Shown here piece after piece: positions 1 to 9,114 of a stretch of 64,000 nucleotides of DNA. Both the position numbers and the translations under genes were made by a program. The stretch covers positions 109,239 through 173,238 of the forward strand of contig NZ_JAQYWD010000006.1 in the NCBI RefSeq assembly GCF_030145145.1, read 5' to 3'. The DNA comes from Desulfobacula sp. GTDB lineage: Bacteria > Desulfobacterota > Desulfobacteria > Desulfobacterales > Desulfobacteraceae. The notes beneath the pieces are model-generated. The model worked only from the letters and a program-made list of their open reading frames with translations. It was not told where the DNA came from and searched no databases. Position 1 is the first letter of the stretch; every line of letters starts with the position of its first letter.

Positions 1-501
1 TGTTTTAATGGCAAGTCCCTCTGCAAGACCTGTCATGGCTTTAAATTCCCTGGCCGTAATAATAAATCGTTCGCCATCAGCAAAGATATGATGGTCCGGG
101 CCTAAAACAAACCTGACAATTCCGCCGGTGACAAACATGACCCCGACGGATGCCATAACAATGGTAATGGGTTTGCTCTTTTGTCGTCGATAGTATCGGT
201 ATACAAATGTGTCCACCAGCATGATATAGATCAGGCACCCAATAATGGCCAGTGGCAGGGCCAAAAGAGCCGTTGGCATAAAGCCCAGGGTGATGCCGAA
301 GTGTTGCAGCAGCCATGTCAGTAAAATTGTCATAACCGTGCTCAAGGCCATGGTATCCCCCTGGGCAAAGTTGGCAAATCTTAAAATAGCGTACACCAGG
401 GTAACGGCAAGTGCCCCTAAGGCCAGTTGGGATCCATATGACAAGCCTGGCAGGAATACAAAATTCAAGAGTAAAACAATCGCGTTGAGAATATCGGTCA
501 A
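1..501 (-). CDS. livH: Branched-chain amino-acid ABC transporter permease LivH-like (partial, C-terminus outside window)
   Basis: Inner-membrane permease subunit of a HAAT-type (Liv) ABC importer. The visible 167 residues are hydrophobic and include the family hallmark RFANFAQGD near residue 45, just after the first membrane segments (LivH proteins usually show a xxNFAHG motif here). The start is a TTG at 499-501: an in-frame TAG lies just upstream and AGGAGG precedes it by about 13 nt. The gene begins 9 nt after the stop of livF, so it is the third gene of a livG-livF-livH transcript. The stop codon and about half the protein lie beyond base 1. The transported substrate cannot be told from the permease; the nearby kynureninase and aminotransferase make an amino acid plausible. 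Confidence 0.85.
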   Translation of the reverse strand, partial: MTDILNAIVLLLNFVFLPGLSYGSQLALGALAVTLVYAILRFANFAQGDTMALSTVMTILLTWLLQHFGITLGFMPTALLALPLAIIGCLIYIMLVDTFVYRYYRRQKSKPITIVMASVGVMFVTGGIVRFVLGPDHHIFADGERFIITAREFKAMTGLAEGLAIKT

Positions 502-510
502 CTCAGGTAT

Positions 511-1218
511 CTATCCTCCTAAAAAAGATCGGCGGACTTCAGGGTTTGCCAGGAGTTCTTTGCCCGTACCTGTGTGCTCATTCCGCCCCGAGACCAGGAC
601 AAACCCTTTGTCGGCAATTTCTAATGCCTGTCTGGCATTTTGCTCGACCATTAACACGGCCCTGCCCGAATTTTTTAAATTTAAGATATTGTCAAAAATT
701 TCATCCACTACATTGGGTGCCACTCCGGCGGTGGGTTCATCGAGCAGCATGATCGTTGGTTGGGTCATCATGGCCCTGCCAAACGCAGCTTGTTGACGTT
801 GACCCCCGGACAACTGACCTACCAGTTGATTCCGCCTGTCATTCAAGATGGGAAAAAGGTCATACACTTCTGCCAGGGTTTGCGATATATCGTCTGTTCT
901 TAAAAAAGCCCCCATTTCGAGGTTTTCCTGAACCGTCATCGTCGGGAAAACATTGTCTGTCTGGGGGACAAAAGCAAGTCCCAGGCGTATTCTCTTTTGT
1001 ACAGACAGTCTGGATATATCCTTGCCTTCCAGTGTCACAGACCCGGCACTGGGTTTGAGCATGCCCAGCAACACTTTCATGGCCGTAGATTTTCCGGCGC
1101 CATTGGGCCCGACAATAACGGCCACCTCGCCTTTTTCAGCCTCAATCGTGCAATTGTTCAATATCGGTACACTCTGGTCATATGCGGCCACTAAATTTGT
1201 TCCGGATAAATATGCCAC
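511..1218 (-). CDS. livF: Branched-chain amino-acid ABC transporter ATP-binding protein LivF
   Basis: Cytoplasmic ATPase subunit (235 aa, normal LivF length) that powers the Liv importer. Walker A GPNGAGKST is near residue 37, the signature LSGGQRQQ near 136, and Walker B IMLLDEPTAG near 157. The start is GTG, overlapping the TAG stop of livG by one base (TAGTG), which indicates translational coupling. It pairs with LivG as the second nucleotide-binding subunit of the heterodimer and is followed after 9 nt by the livH-like permease. Confidence 0.93.
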   Translation of the reverse strand: MAYLSGTNLVAAYDQSVPILNNCTIEAEKGEVAVIVGPNGAGKSTAMKVLLGMLKPSAGSVTLEGKDISRLSVQKRIRLGLAFVPQTDNVFPTMTVQENLEMGAFLRTDDISQTLAEVYDLFPILNDRRNQLVGQLSGGQRQQAAFGRAMMTQPTIMLLDEPTAGVAPNVVDEIFDNILNLKNSGRAVLMVEQNARQALEIADKGFVLVSGRNEHTGTGKELLANPEVRRSFLGG

Positions 1219-1994
1219 TAGGGGGACCCCTTTTCTTTGTTTTTTCGACCTAAATATGCTTCAATCACCTGGGGGTTGCTTTTTATGTTGTCCGGTGTTC
1301 CCTGGGTTAAAATCCTGCCATTGGCAAGCACAATCACAGGATCGCACAGCTTTGAAATAAAGTCCATGTCATGCTCAATCATGCAGAAGGTATACCCGTG
1401 TTCTGAGTTTAACCGGATGATCGCCTCACCAATCTGGCGTAACAGTGTCTGGTTGACACCGGCACCCACTTCATCCAGCAGCACGACTTTGGCATCGACC
1501 ATCATGGTCCGGGCCAGTTCCAATAACTTTTTTTGTCCGCCGGAAAGCCGGCCCGCTTTTTCATTTTTCAGGTGGGAGATATTCAGAAACCGGATGACGT
1601 CTTCCGCCTTTTTTTTCAGGGTGTTTTCCTGTTCTTTTATTTGCCGGCGCCGGAACCAGGTGTTGATAATTTTTTCCCCCAGCTGGTTACCGGGCACCAT
1701 CATTAAATTTTCAAACACCGTAAGGGTGGGAAAGGGATGGGCAATTTGAAACGTACGTAAAAGACCTTTGTGGAATAACTGGTGGGCGTCTTGTCCGGTG
1801 ATGTCTTCTCCTTCAAGATAAATTTCGCCTGATGTGGGTTTGTAAAATCCGGCAATAAGATTAAACAATGTGCTTTTACCTGCGCCATTGGGACCGATCA
1901 AACCGGTAATGGTCCCCTTTTTAATCTGCAAGGTGACATTGTCGACTGCCTTGATGCCCCCAAAATGTTTGGAAATGTCCTTTACTTTTATCAT
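1218..1994 (-). CDS. livG: Branched-chain amino-acid ABC transporter ATP-binding protein LivG
   Basis: Cytoplasmic ATPase subunit (258 aa) partnering LivF. Walker A GPNGAGKST lies near residue 36, the signature LSGGQKKLLE near 152, and Walker B reads VVLLDEVGAGV near 168. In most LivG proteins the residue after the catalytic Glu is Pro; here it is Val, so the D-loop region is slightly unusual although the Glu is kept. It is the first liv gene of the transcript. A 112-nt dispersed repeat (2019-2130) sits immediately upstream, between it and the class III aminotransferase, so the liv genes may have their own promoter or read through the repeat. Confidence 0.92.
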   Translation of the reverse strand: MIKVKDISKHFGGIKAVDNVTLQIKKGTITGLIGPNGAGKSTLFNLIAGFYKPTSGEIYLEGEDITGQDAHQLFHKGLLRTFQIAHPFPTLTVFENLMMVPGNQLGEKIINTWFRRRQIKEQENTLKKKAEDVIRFLNISHLKNEKAGRLSGGQKKLLELARTMMVDAKVVLLDEVGAGVNQTLLRQIGEAIIRLNSEHGYTFCMIEHDMDFISKLCDPVIVLANGRILTQGTPDNIKSNPQVIEAYLGRKNKEKGSP

Positions 1995-2018
1995 TTCAAA
2001 GCCTTTTGAAGTGTGTTT

Positions 2019-2130
2019 GGGATCAGGCTTTCTTTATGGCACTTTTTACCCGTCCGGTCATGAATAAGTGATAAACAGCATGGAGCCTGATAAAAGATTC
2101 AGCCTCCAATAACCCAAGCCTGACCCCGTC
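2019..2130. repeat. 112-nt dispersed element with inverted ends, copy 1
   Basis: The ends are inverted copies of each other: left GGGATCAGGCTT, right AAGCCTGACCCC. The interior matches, in inverted orientation, the segment 24800-24911 over its whole length with scattered substitutions; shared blocks include TTTCTTTATGGCACTTTTTA and CCTGATAAAAGATTCAGCC. It carries no plausible protein. Size and inverted ends resemble a MITE or a REP/BIME-type unit moved by a transposase in trans. It occupies the gap between the class III aminotransferase and livG. Confidence 0.8.
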
Positions 2131-2243
2131 GAACCATCAATTATGACAAGTGGGCGAAGTTACGACCAAGCCCGTTTATTCATATGATCATGACAGATGA
2201 AAATCGTCAAGAAAAATTCTACCTCCATGGGGTCTTTCTGACG

Positions 2244-3611
2244 TTAAAAGGTTGAAAAATGACTGGTATCCGACAAAAGATCTTTTTCCAGGGCGTGACC
2301 TAAGATCTCAACCGCCGCGTCGATCTGGGCTTCAGTGATGATAAACGGCGGGCCAAACATGATCATATCGCCGGACTGCCCCCTGTTGCATCCCCCGGAA
2401 TATTCAATGAACATCCCCTGTTTCAGGCATTCTGCTGACAGGCGGGCTGAAAATGCATATGTTGAATCAAGGGGTTTCCGGGTTTTTTTGTCTTCAACAA
2501 ATTCAATTCCCCTCATCAGTCCGATTCCCCTGATATCCCCCACAAGGGGATGGGATTTTAACGTCTGCAGCTTATGATCAAGATACATCCCCATTTGATG
2601 GCTCCGGTCGATGAGATTATGGTCATACAGGTAATCAATGGTTTTTGATACCACGGCACAGCCAAGGGGATTGCCCCCCCAGGAATGACCGGCACCAAAC
2701 ATGCCGGAATTCTCCGCTATTTTTTGATGGATATAATCTGGAACCGCCACGGCTCCTATGGGGAAATAACCGCCCCCAAGTCCTTTGCCCAGGGCCAGAA
2801 TGTCCGGCACAACATCAAAGTGTTCGTAGGCAAACATTTTACCGGTCCGCCCCATTCCGGTCATGACTTCGTCAAACATTAACAGCACATCATAGGTGTC
2901 ACAGATTTCCCTGATCCGTTTAAAGTATCCTTTTGCCGGCACCGCACCGCAAAGGGACATGCCTGAAACAGGTTCTGCCAGAAAAACAGATACATTGTCA
3001 GGTCCCAGGCACATGATTTCATTTTCAAGGGCATTGGCACATTCCAGGTGGCAGGTGTCAGGCGTTTTATCAAACCAGCACCGGTAACAATAGGCCGGGG
3101 GAATATGGGTGAAATCATGAAGATAGGGGAGAAAATCTGATCTCCGGCTGGTTGCACCTGTCCACGCCAGTGCACCTGCGGTGCTTCCATGATAGCTCTG
3201 CCACCTGGAGATCACACGGGTTTTAAAGGGGGCGCCATTATCCAGATGGTATTTTCTGGCAATTTTAACCCCAATTTCCACGGCTTCTGTCCCCCCGGAA
3301 ACAAAAAACACCTTGTCCATGGCATCACCAGAAGCCTGGCAAACCTTATGCGCCGCTTCTATCAGCGGGGGGTTGGTAAAATCGATGCGATGAACATAGG
3401 AGACCTTTTTTGCCTGATCTGCGATAACGGTGGCCATTTCCTCAATCCCATGGCCGAGGTTACACAGTATGGGTCCGCCGGAAGCATCGATATACCGGTT
3501 TCCTCGATCATCGTAAAGATAAATTCCCTTTGCCTCGGCAATGGAGATATATTCCCGGTTTAAAAAAAAATGAAAGACATGGGAAGGGTCCTTTGACGTG
3601 TTTTTTTCCAT
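2244..3611 (-). CDS. Class III (omega) PLP-dependent aminotransferase
   Basis: Fold-type I PLP enzyme of aminotransferase class III, 455 aa, of the size of omega-amino acid:pyruvate and taurine:pyruvate transaminases. Visible motifs: VSGGTEAVE near residue 105 (phosphate cup), MFDEVMTGMGRTG near 245 (PLP-ring Asp) and ALGKGLGGG with the Schiff-base lysine at K276. The start ATG has AGGAGG 7 nt upstream. It is divergent from kynureninase (235-nt gap) and upstream of liv genes on the same strand. It could handle the alanine or a side-chain amine released in kynurenine breakdown, but the family is too broad to fix the donor. Confidence 0.88.
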   Translation of the reverse strand: MEKNTSKDPSHVFHFFLNREYISIAEAKGIYLYDDRGNRYIDASGGPILCNLGHGIEEMATVIADQAKKVSYVHRIDFTNPPLIEAAHKVCQASGDAMDKVFFVSGGTEAVEIGVKIARKYHLDNGAPFKTRVISRWQSYHGSTAGALAWTGATSRRSDFLPYLHDFTHIPPAYCYRCWFDKTPDTCHLECANALENEIMCLGPDNVSVFLAEPVSGMSLCGAVPAKGYFKRIREICDTYDVLLMFDEVMTGMGRTGKMFAYEHFDVVPDILALGKGLGGGYFPIGAVAVPDYIHQKIAENSGMFGAGHSWGGNPLGCAVVSKTIDYLYDHNLIDRSHQMGMYLDHKLQTLKSHPLVGDIRGIGLMRGIEFVEDKKTRKPLDSTYAFSARLSAECLKQGMFIEYSGGCNRGQSGDMIMFGPPFIITEAQIDAAVEILGHALEKDLLSDTSHFSTF

Positions 3612-3846
3612 TCACTTTCCTCCTGTTGGATACATTCCAAAGCCATCAAATTTGTGACGTGTCTTTTTTGTACGGTCTATCTGTATCATAAAAGTGTTAT
3701 GGTGCTTAAGATAAAGGTGCCTTTTGATTTTTATCTGTTTTTTTGCTATTTTACAATTCTAAAAGTTTAATTTTCAACCCGAAAAACAGGACAGAGAATC
3801 CTGACACTTGAATCGAGTGAAATAAAGGCAAAAGGAACCCGCATCA

Positions 3847-5139
3847 ATGACCTACAAATTTGAATCAAACCAAGCATTTGCAAAAAAACTGGATAGCGAA
3901 GATATCTTGAGCAGGTTCAGGCATAAATTTTATATGCCCCACGATACCATCTATATGGATGGAAATTCTCTGGGTCTGTTATCAACGGATGCTGAAAAAA
4001 ATATCAACAGGGTCATAAACGAATGGAAGCAAACGGCCATCAAAGGATGGATGGCCGGAGATAAGCCCTGGTTTTATCTCCCTGAAGAAATCGGTAAAAA
4101 GTGTGCCCGGGTTGTGGGTGCAGATGAAAAGGAGGTGATACTGACCGGTTCAACAACGGTCAATATCCATTCCCTGATCAGTACATTTTACACTCCCCAA
4201 GGGAATCGAACAAAAATTTTAGCCGATGAATTAAATTTTCCGTCTGATATCTATGCGCTCAAGGGGCAGATCTTGATGAAAGGCCTTGATCCTGACAAAG
4301 AACTCATACTCGTAAGGAGTGAAGATGGCCGTTACCTGGATGAAGATAACATTGTCGCATCCATGACCGATGACATTGCATTGATATTTCTGCCGTCGGT
4401 TCTTTACAAAAGCGGTCAGCTGCTTGACATGCCATACCTGATCCGGCAGGCGCACAAAAGAGATATTTTAATTGGATTTGACTGCTGCCATTCCGCAGGT
4501 GTGGTACCCCATAAATTTCATGAATGGGGCCTTGATTTTGCCGTCTTCTGCAGTTACAAATACATAAACGGTGGCCCGGGAAGTCCTGCTTTTTTATATG
4601 TAAACAGCACCCACTTTGAGAAAAAACCCCTGTTGTCCGGATGGTTTGGCTGTGGTAAAGACAAGCAATTTGATATGGCGCTTGAATTTGAGCACGCTAA
4701 AAATGCGGGGGGATGGCAGATTTCAACCCAGGCCCTGTTAAGTGCGGCCCCTGTTGAAAGTGCTTTGGAAATCATCCTGGATGCAGGAATGCATAACATA
4801 AGAGAAAAATCGAAACACATTACCGCTTACCTTGCTTATCTTGTTGAGAAGGACCTGTCAAAAGCGCCATATGAGTTTACCATTGGAACACCGCTTGACC
4901 CGGAAAAAAGAGGCGGTCATATTGCCATTGAACATGCAACAGAAGCCGTACGGATCAGCAAGGCACTATTGGATCACAATATCATTCCCGACTTCAGACC
5001 GCCAAATGTCATTCGGCTGGCACCGGTACCCCTTTACAATACCTACCATGAAGTCTGGAAAGTGGTTCAAACATTGAAAAAAATAATGGATACAACAGCC
5101 TATAAACACTATTCAACAGAAAGGAAAACAGTGTCTTGA
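3847..5139 (+). CDS. kynU: Kynureninase
   Basis: PLP enzyme that cleaves L-kynurenine to anthranilate and L-alanine (430 aa, standard length). Diagnostic segments: MDGNSLGLLS near residue 38, FDCCHSAGVVPH near 214 and CSYKYINGGPG near 235 with the PLP lysine at K238. The 5' region carries only a modest ribosome site (AAAGGAA about 10 nt before the ATG). It is the only gene on this strand here; the class III aminotransferase diverges from the shared 235-nt upstream region. The oxygen-dependent dioxygenase that normally makes kynurenine from tryptophan is not seen in the window, so imported kynurenine or a different beta-aryl amino acid may be the substrate. Confidence 0.92.
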   Translation: MTYKFESNQAFAKKLDSEDILSRFRHKFYMPHDTIYMDGNSLGLLSTDAEKNINRVINEWKQTAIKGWMAGDKPWFYLPEEIGKKCARVVGADEKEVILTGSTTVNIHSLISTFYTPQGNRTKILADELNFPSDIYALKGQILMKGLDPDKELILVRSEDGRYLDEDNIVASMTDDIALIFLPSVLYKSGQLLDMPYLIRQAHKRDILIGFDCCHSAGVVPHKFHEWGLDFAVFCSYKYINGGPGSPAFLYVNSTHFEKKPLLSGWFGCGKDKQFDMALEFEHAKNAGGWQISTQALLSAAPVESALEIILDAGMHNIREKSKHITAYLAYLVEKDLSKAPYEFTIGTPLDPEKRGGHIAIEHATEAVRISKALLDHNIIPDFRPPNVIRLAPVPLYNTYHEVWKVVQTLKKIMDTTAYKHYSTERKTVS

Positions 5140-5150
5140 CGTCAGGCTTG

Positions 5151-5300
5151 ATGACCGTACAAAGGATTTCATCTGAACTGAATCTAAGACGGCTGGAACG
5201 GAAGGGCGTTCCCAGCGACCAGGTCGCCGGGAAACTGGACATCTCTGCAGGCCCTTTTTTTGGTATGCCCCGGATGAATTATCGCATGAAATATCCGTAA
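5151..5300 (+). other. Possible small ORF or gene remnant downstream of kynureninase
   Basis: A 49-residue open frame (MTVQRISSELNLRRLERKGV at its start) follows kynureninase after 11 nt and runs into the 3' end of the convergent oxidoreductase gene by 22 nt. The sequence is charged and looks protein-like up to about residue 30, then becomes less so, which fits a truncated gene whose end is fortuitous. No ribosome-binding site is evident and I do not recognise a family. It may be chance. Confidence 0.2.
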
Positions 5301-6529
5301 TTCAGGGTGTGGTCGATGATCTGCTGTTTAAAACCGGACACCGGCAGCCGTTCCCGGATCACATACCGATACAGCCCGGCATTGGTAATGTCCCCCACAA
5401 AAACCGCCCCGATAAGCCGGGTGCCGTCAGCATCAAAAACCATTTTCCTGTATGTGGTTTTTGTGGCCTGCCGGAAAACTTGACAGTCGCTGTTTTCAGT
5501 GTGCACCACCCCCATGGAAACAAAGGGCTCATCCGCCACCTGGGTGGCGTTCAGAATACCGAAGGTGCCGGTATAGGCGGTTTTGATCCCGGCCATATTT
5601 TGCCCGGCGCAGCGACCCATTTCCACGGCATTGGTCCACAAGGCCGTGGATATCGGCGCGCCTGAGATCGGTTCATGGGTGATGGCCACATCCCCGGCGG
5701 CAAAAGTGTCCGGTAAATTGCAGGCGGTATAGCGATCCGTCACAATCCCATTTTCAAGGGCAATGCCGCTGTTTTCAAGGTAATCCACATTGGGTCGGAC
5801 CCCTTTGCCGATGCAGACCATCTGACAGGCGAGATGGCTCCCGTCATCCAGGGTGACACCTGTCACCCCGGTGCTGTCAGACAGAATGCCGGTGGCTGAC
5901 ACCCCGGTTTTAATCGTAAGCCCGGCATTTTCCAGGGCCTTTCTGATCAACAGGGCATCTTCCGGCGCCATCAACTGGGACAGCACTTCCGGAGAATATA
6001 CCACCAGGGTCACTTTCAGGTGTCGTTCAAGCAATGCAAATGCTGTTTTAAGATTTAACAGTCCCCCACCCAGCATCACGGCATGCCGGGTCTGTTCAAC
6101 CCGCTGGGCCATGGCCTTTGCATGGGCCAGGGTCCTTAAGGCAAAAACACCCGAAGCATCCACCCCTTTTATGTCCGGGGGCATATGGGGACGGCTGCCC
6201 GTGGCAAATAAAATTTTTTGATATCCCAGGCAGGTGCCGTCCTGCAGAAAAACGGACCGGGCAGCCGGGTTCACCGAGGCGACCCGGCTGTGTGTCCGCA
6301 CAAAAATATTGGATCCGGTATAGGGCCCGCACCCCTCCAGGGCCATCTGCTCCCATTGGTTTTTTCCAGAGATCACAAAGGGAATCAAGGGCCGGAAATA
6401 GGGGGCACACGGTTCTTCGCTGATCACTGTCACCGTTCCCTGCCGGTCGTGTTCCCGGATAGCGTGTGCCGCTGCCATTCCGGCAGCACATCCCCCCACG
6501 ATCATATACTGGCTGTCATCGGCAGTCAC
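5279..6529 (-). CDS. FAD/NAD(P)-dependent oxidoreductase of the CO dehydrogenase operon
   Basis: Pyridine nucleotide-disulfide type flavoprotein, 416 aa. An FAD-binding Rossmann motif lies at the N-terminus (MIVGGCAAGMAAA, residues 9-21), a second NAD-binding glycine motif HAVMLGGGLLNLK is mid-protein, and the FAD-binding GDVA motif (TFAAGDVAI) follows. The start is a GTG one base after the cooF stop, preceded by AAGGGG; a longer frame through cooF exists but the extra 63 residues are not protein-like. In cooS-cooF-oxidoreductase operons this protein is thought to pass electrons from CO via the ferredoxin to NAD(P)+. It lacks an obvious redox-active CxxxxC, so a dithiol mechanism is unlikely. 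Confidence 0.88.
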   Translation of the reverse strand: MTADDSQYMIVGGCAAGMAAAHAIREHDRQGTVTVISEEPCAPYFRPLIPFVISGKNQWEQMALEGCGPYTGSNIFVRTHSRVASVNPAARSVFLQDGTCLGYQKILFATGSRPHMPPDIKGVDASGVFALRTLAHAKAMAQRVEQTRHAVMLGGGLLNLKTAFALLERHLKVTLVVYSPEVLSQLMAPEDALLIRKALENAGLTIKTGVSATGILSDSTGVTGVTLDDGSHLACQMVCIGKGVRPNVDYLENSGIALENGIVTDRYTACNLPDTFAAGDVAITHEPISGAPISTALWTNAVEMGRCAGQNMAGIKTAYTGTFGILNATQVADEPFVSMGVVHTENSDCQVFRQATKTTYRKMVFDADGTRLIGAVFVGDITNAGLYRYVIRERLPVSGFKQQIIDHTLNYGYFMR

Positions 6530-6530
6530 G

Positions 6531-7037
6531 TTATTCCCCTTCCGCTTTGGAAAGCGCTTGAGAAACCTGTTTTCGGACCGCCCCCGAATACGCCGGAACC
6601 GTATCATACACCAGTGCCCCTGTGGGACAGGCACTGACGCAGGCCGGGATATCCCGATCCGGGCACCGGTCACAGCGATAGGCTTTACGGGTTTCAAGGT
6701 TCCGGCCGATGACCCCATAGGGACACACCATTACACAGGTCCAGCAGCCAATGCACTTGTCTGGATCCGTGACCACAATGCCCTTTTCATTCCGGCTGAT
6801 GGCGCCGCTGATACAGGCGTACATGCAGGGGGCGTCTTCACACTGCCGGCAGACAATGGGAACTTTTTTGTCCGGTGCAACCCATTCCACATAGACCCGG
6901 TTTTTCGGACCCGGTGATTGTGCGACAGCACCAAAAAGTGTCTTACTTTCAGAATGCGCCACAGCACAGGCAATAATGCAGGACCGGCAGCCCATGCATC
7001 GATCTGTTTTAACGAATATTTCTTTTGGTTGTGACAT
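6531..7037 (-). CDS. cooF: CooF-like 4Fe-4S ferredoxin
   Basis: Electron carrier for CO dehydrogenase, 168 aa. Four cysteine clusters are visible: CMGCRSCIIAC near residue 14, CRQCEDAPCMYAC near 65, CIGCWTCVMVCPYG near 98 and CDRCPDRDIPACVSACPTG near 122, the pattern of a four-cluster polyferredoxin of the HycB/CooF type. The start is the ATG at 7035-7037 (MSQPKE), preceded by AAGGAG at 7-nt spacing; an in-frame ATG 10 codons earlier reads through that ribosome site. It lies 29 nt after the cooS stop and one base before the oxidoreductase, so the three genes form one operon. Confidence 0.93.
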   Translation of the reverse strand: MSQPKEIFVKTDRCMGCRSCIIACAVAHSESKTLFGAVAQSPGPKNRVYVEWVAPDKKVPIVCRQCEDAPCMYACISGAISRNEKGIVVTDPDKCIGCWTCVMVCPYGVIGRNLETRKAYRCDRCPDRDIPACVSACPTGALVYDTVPAYSGAVRKQVSQALSKAEGE

Positions 7038-7066
7038 TGCCTTCTCCTTTCTGCTCTTTGGGGGCA

Positions 7067-8947
7067 TTAAAGGCCCAATGCCTGACGTTTCTTTTCTATA
7101 TGGGCAATCATCAGACCGGCCCCTTTAATCGGATCGGTCTCCACTGCAAAGGCCGCACCCACCACATCATTGGCTGCATGGGTCAAAATATTTGTCACCA
7201 ATGGGCTGCCCAGCACAGGGGGCACGGTTCCCAGTACCGTAAAAATCCCGGAAGAAACAACATATGCCCCGATACTGACGGCCTTCTCACTCATCCATTC
7301 AGGCGCAGCGCCCGCCACCGGCAAATCGCAGATGTCAACGTCCAGGGCATTGGCGATGGCAGCACAAACCGTCAGGATGCGGCTGATATCCACACAGGAC
7401 CCCATATGCAATACCGGAGGTACCCCTAAACTTTGGCAGACCCCTTTGAGACCATCTCCGGCAGTGTTGGCCGCCTCGGGGACCATGAGCCCCGCCTTGG
7501 CACAGGCAATGGCGTTACACCCGGTGGTGACCACCAGCACGTTGTTTTTAACCAGTTCCCGAACCAGGGCGACATGGCCGTGGTCATGTTTGATCTTGGG
7601 ATTATTGCAACCCACCACACCGGCAATGCCTTTAACGGCCCCGGATTTTATGGCATCCAGCAGGGGATCAAGGGTGCCACCCAGGGCCGCTAGAATGGCC
7701 TCTGTGCTGAAACCGGCCATGCAGTCAGTTTTTTCATCCGGGATAAAGACTTTTGCCGGGTTCCGGTTGGTAAAATTGTCCACAGCACTCTCAACAATTG
7801 ACTTGGCGATCTCCAGGGCTTTTTCTTCATTAAATTGCATATGAACTGCGCCGGGAAATTTGGCCTTGGGCGACGTGGAAATAAACCGGGTATGAAAACA
7901 TTCGCACAGGTCCCCCAGGGACGGCATGATGCACTGGACATCCACAATCATGGCCTCAACAGCGCCGGTGATCACTGCCAGTTCCTGCTGCAGAAAATTA
8001 CCGGCAATGGGAATGCCGTGGCGCATCATGAGTTCATTACCGGTACAGCACATGCCGGTCACATTGATACCGGCAGCACCGGCTGCCGTTGCCCGGGATA
8101 CCAGATCCGGGTCATTGGACGCTGCCATGATCATCTCAGACAACACGGGTTCGTGCCCATGAACAATAATGTTGACCTGGTCCGCCTTGATAACACCCAG
8201 GTTGACGGTTGACCGGGTCGGCGTGGGGGTACCGAACAGCACATCGGATATTTCAGTGGCAATCATTGACCCGCCCCAGCCATCGGCAATGGATGCCTTG
8301 AGTCCCTGGAGAATCAAATTGACCGGGTCATTGTCCACGCCGATATGGGTGCGGTGCATAATCTCCACGATCTCCCGGTCAATTCCCCGGGGGTCGATGC
8401 CAGCCTTCTGCCATACGGCCAGGCGTTTGTCCGGCGCCCGCCGGGTAAATTGAACATATCCTTCCTGCTTGCCGAATTCAGCGTAGACATTTTTGGCCAG
8501 CGCCAGGGCAATGTCTTCCTTGCTTCGCCCGTTGACGTCAATACCATATTCTTTGGCCAGGGCCATGAGTTTTGTCTCGTCTTTAATCTTATATCCGCCG
8601 CTTTTGCCCTGGGCGGTCAACAAAAGGGTGTGGGCCAGATCCCGTCCGTGGTCGGAATGGGCGGCTGCACCTCCAGCGATCATGCGAATTAAATTGCGGG
8701 CCACGATGATGTCGGCCGTTGCGCCGCAGACCCCTTTCTGGGGCCCTTGATCTTCAAACGGGCTGATACGGCAGGGGCCCATATTACAATTACGGCAACA
8801 CACGCCCAGTTCACCAAAACCACATTCAGGCAGCATCTTTTCGTAACGATCCCAGACCGTTTCCAGACCCAGTGTCTCAGCCCGGGCCAGCATCTGGTGT
8901 ACGGCAGGATCAATACTTTTATTCAAAATGTTTTCGTTATAAGCCAT
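7067..8947 (-). CDS. cooS: Anaerobic carbon-monoxide dehydrogenase catalytic subunit CooS
   Basis: Nickel-iron-sulfur enzyme that interconverts CO and CO2 in the cytoplasm, 626 aa, normal for monofunctional CooS. The N-terminal cysteine cluster CCRNCNMGPCRI (about residues 49-60) with a further Cys in GVCGATAD supplies the D- and B-clusters. C-cluster regions are intact: HGHEPVLS, GMCCTGNEL, VGCNNPK, TGCNAIACAK and MGSCVDISR. The ATG has CCGGAGG 7 nt upstream. First gene of cooS-cooF-oxidoreductase. No nickel-insertion gene (cooC) and no CooA-type regulator or Ech-type hydrogenase is in the window, which argues for a CO-oxidising, NAD(P)H-producing role rather than hydrogen production. Confidence 0.97.
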   Translation of the reverse strand: MAYNENILNKSIDPAVHQMLARAETLGLETVWDRYEKMLPECGFGELGVCCRNCNMGPCRISPFEDQGPQKGVCGATADIIVARNLIRMIAGGAAAHSDHGRDLAHTLLLTAQGKSGGYKIKDETKLMALAKEYGIDVNGRSKEDIALALAKNVYAEFGKQEGYVQFTRRAPDKRLAVWQKAGIDPRGIDREIVEIMHRTHIGVDNDPVNLILQGLKASIADGWGGSMIATEISDVLFGTPTPTRSTVNLGVIKADQVNIIVHGHEPVLSEMIMAASNDPDLVSRATAAGAAGINVTGMCCTGNELMMRHGIPIAGNFLQQELAVITGAVEAMIVDVQCIMPSLGDLCECFHTRFISTSPKAKFPGAVHMQFNEEKALEIAKSIVESAVDNFTNRNPAKVFIPDEKTDCMAGFSTEAILAALGGTLDPLLDAIKSGAVKGIAGVVGCNNPKIKHDHGHVALVRELVKNNVLVVTTGCNAIACAKAGLMVPEAANTAGDGLKGVCQSLGVPPVLHMGSCVDISRILTVCAAIANALDVDICDLPVAGAAPEWMSEKAVSIGAYVVSSGIFTVLGTVPPVLGSPLVTNILTHAANDVVGAAFAVETDPIKGAGLMIAHIEKKRQALGL

Positions 8948-9114
8948 GATATTTGCCTCCGGTTTTATTAAATGGAAAAGATCGCATTTTGTTCTGCGCT
9001 AGAAAAGCTATATCGCCATATTTTAAGCTTTGCAAGGAAAATATACCCCTGTCGTCAACGGGTCAATCCTGAACTGGGGAGATCGTTTATAATGAACAGC
9101 GACAGGGTTCTATC

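Noticed and set aside
7170..7844. Plus-strand frame of 224 codons inside cooS
   Set aside because: Antisense shadow of a conserved GC-rich gene; no homology-like motifs.
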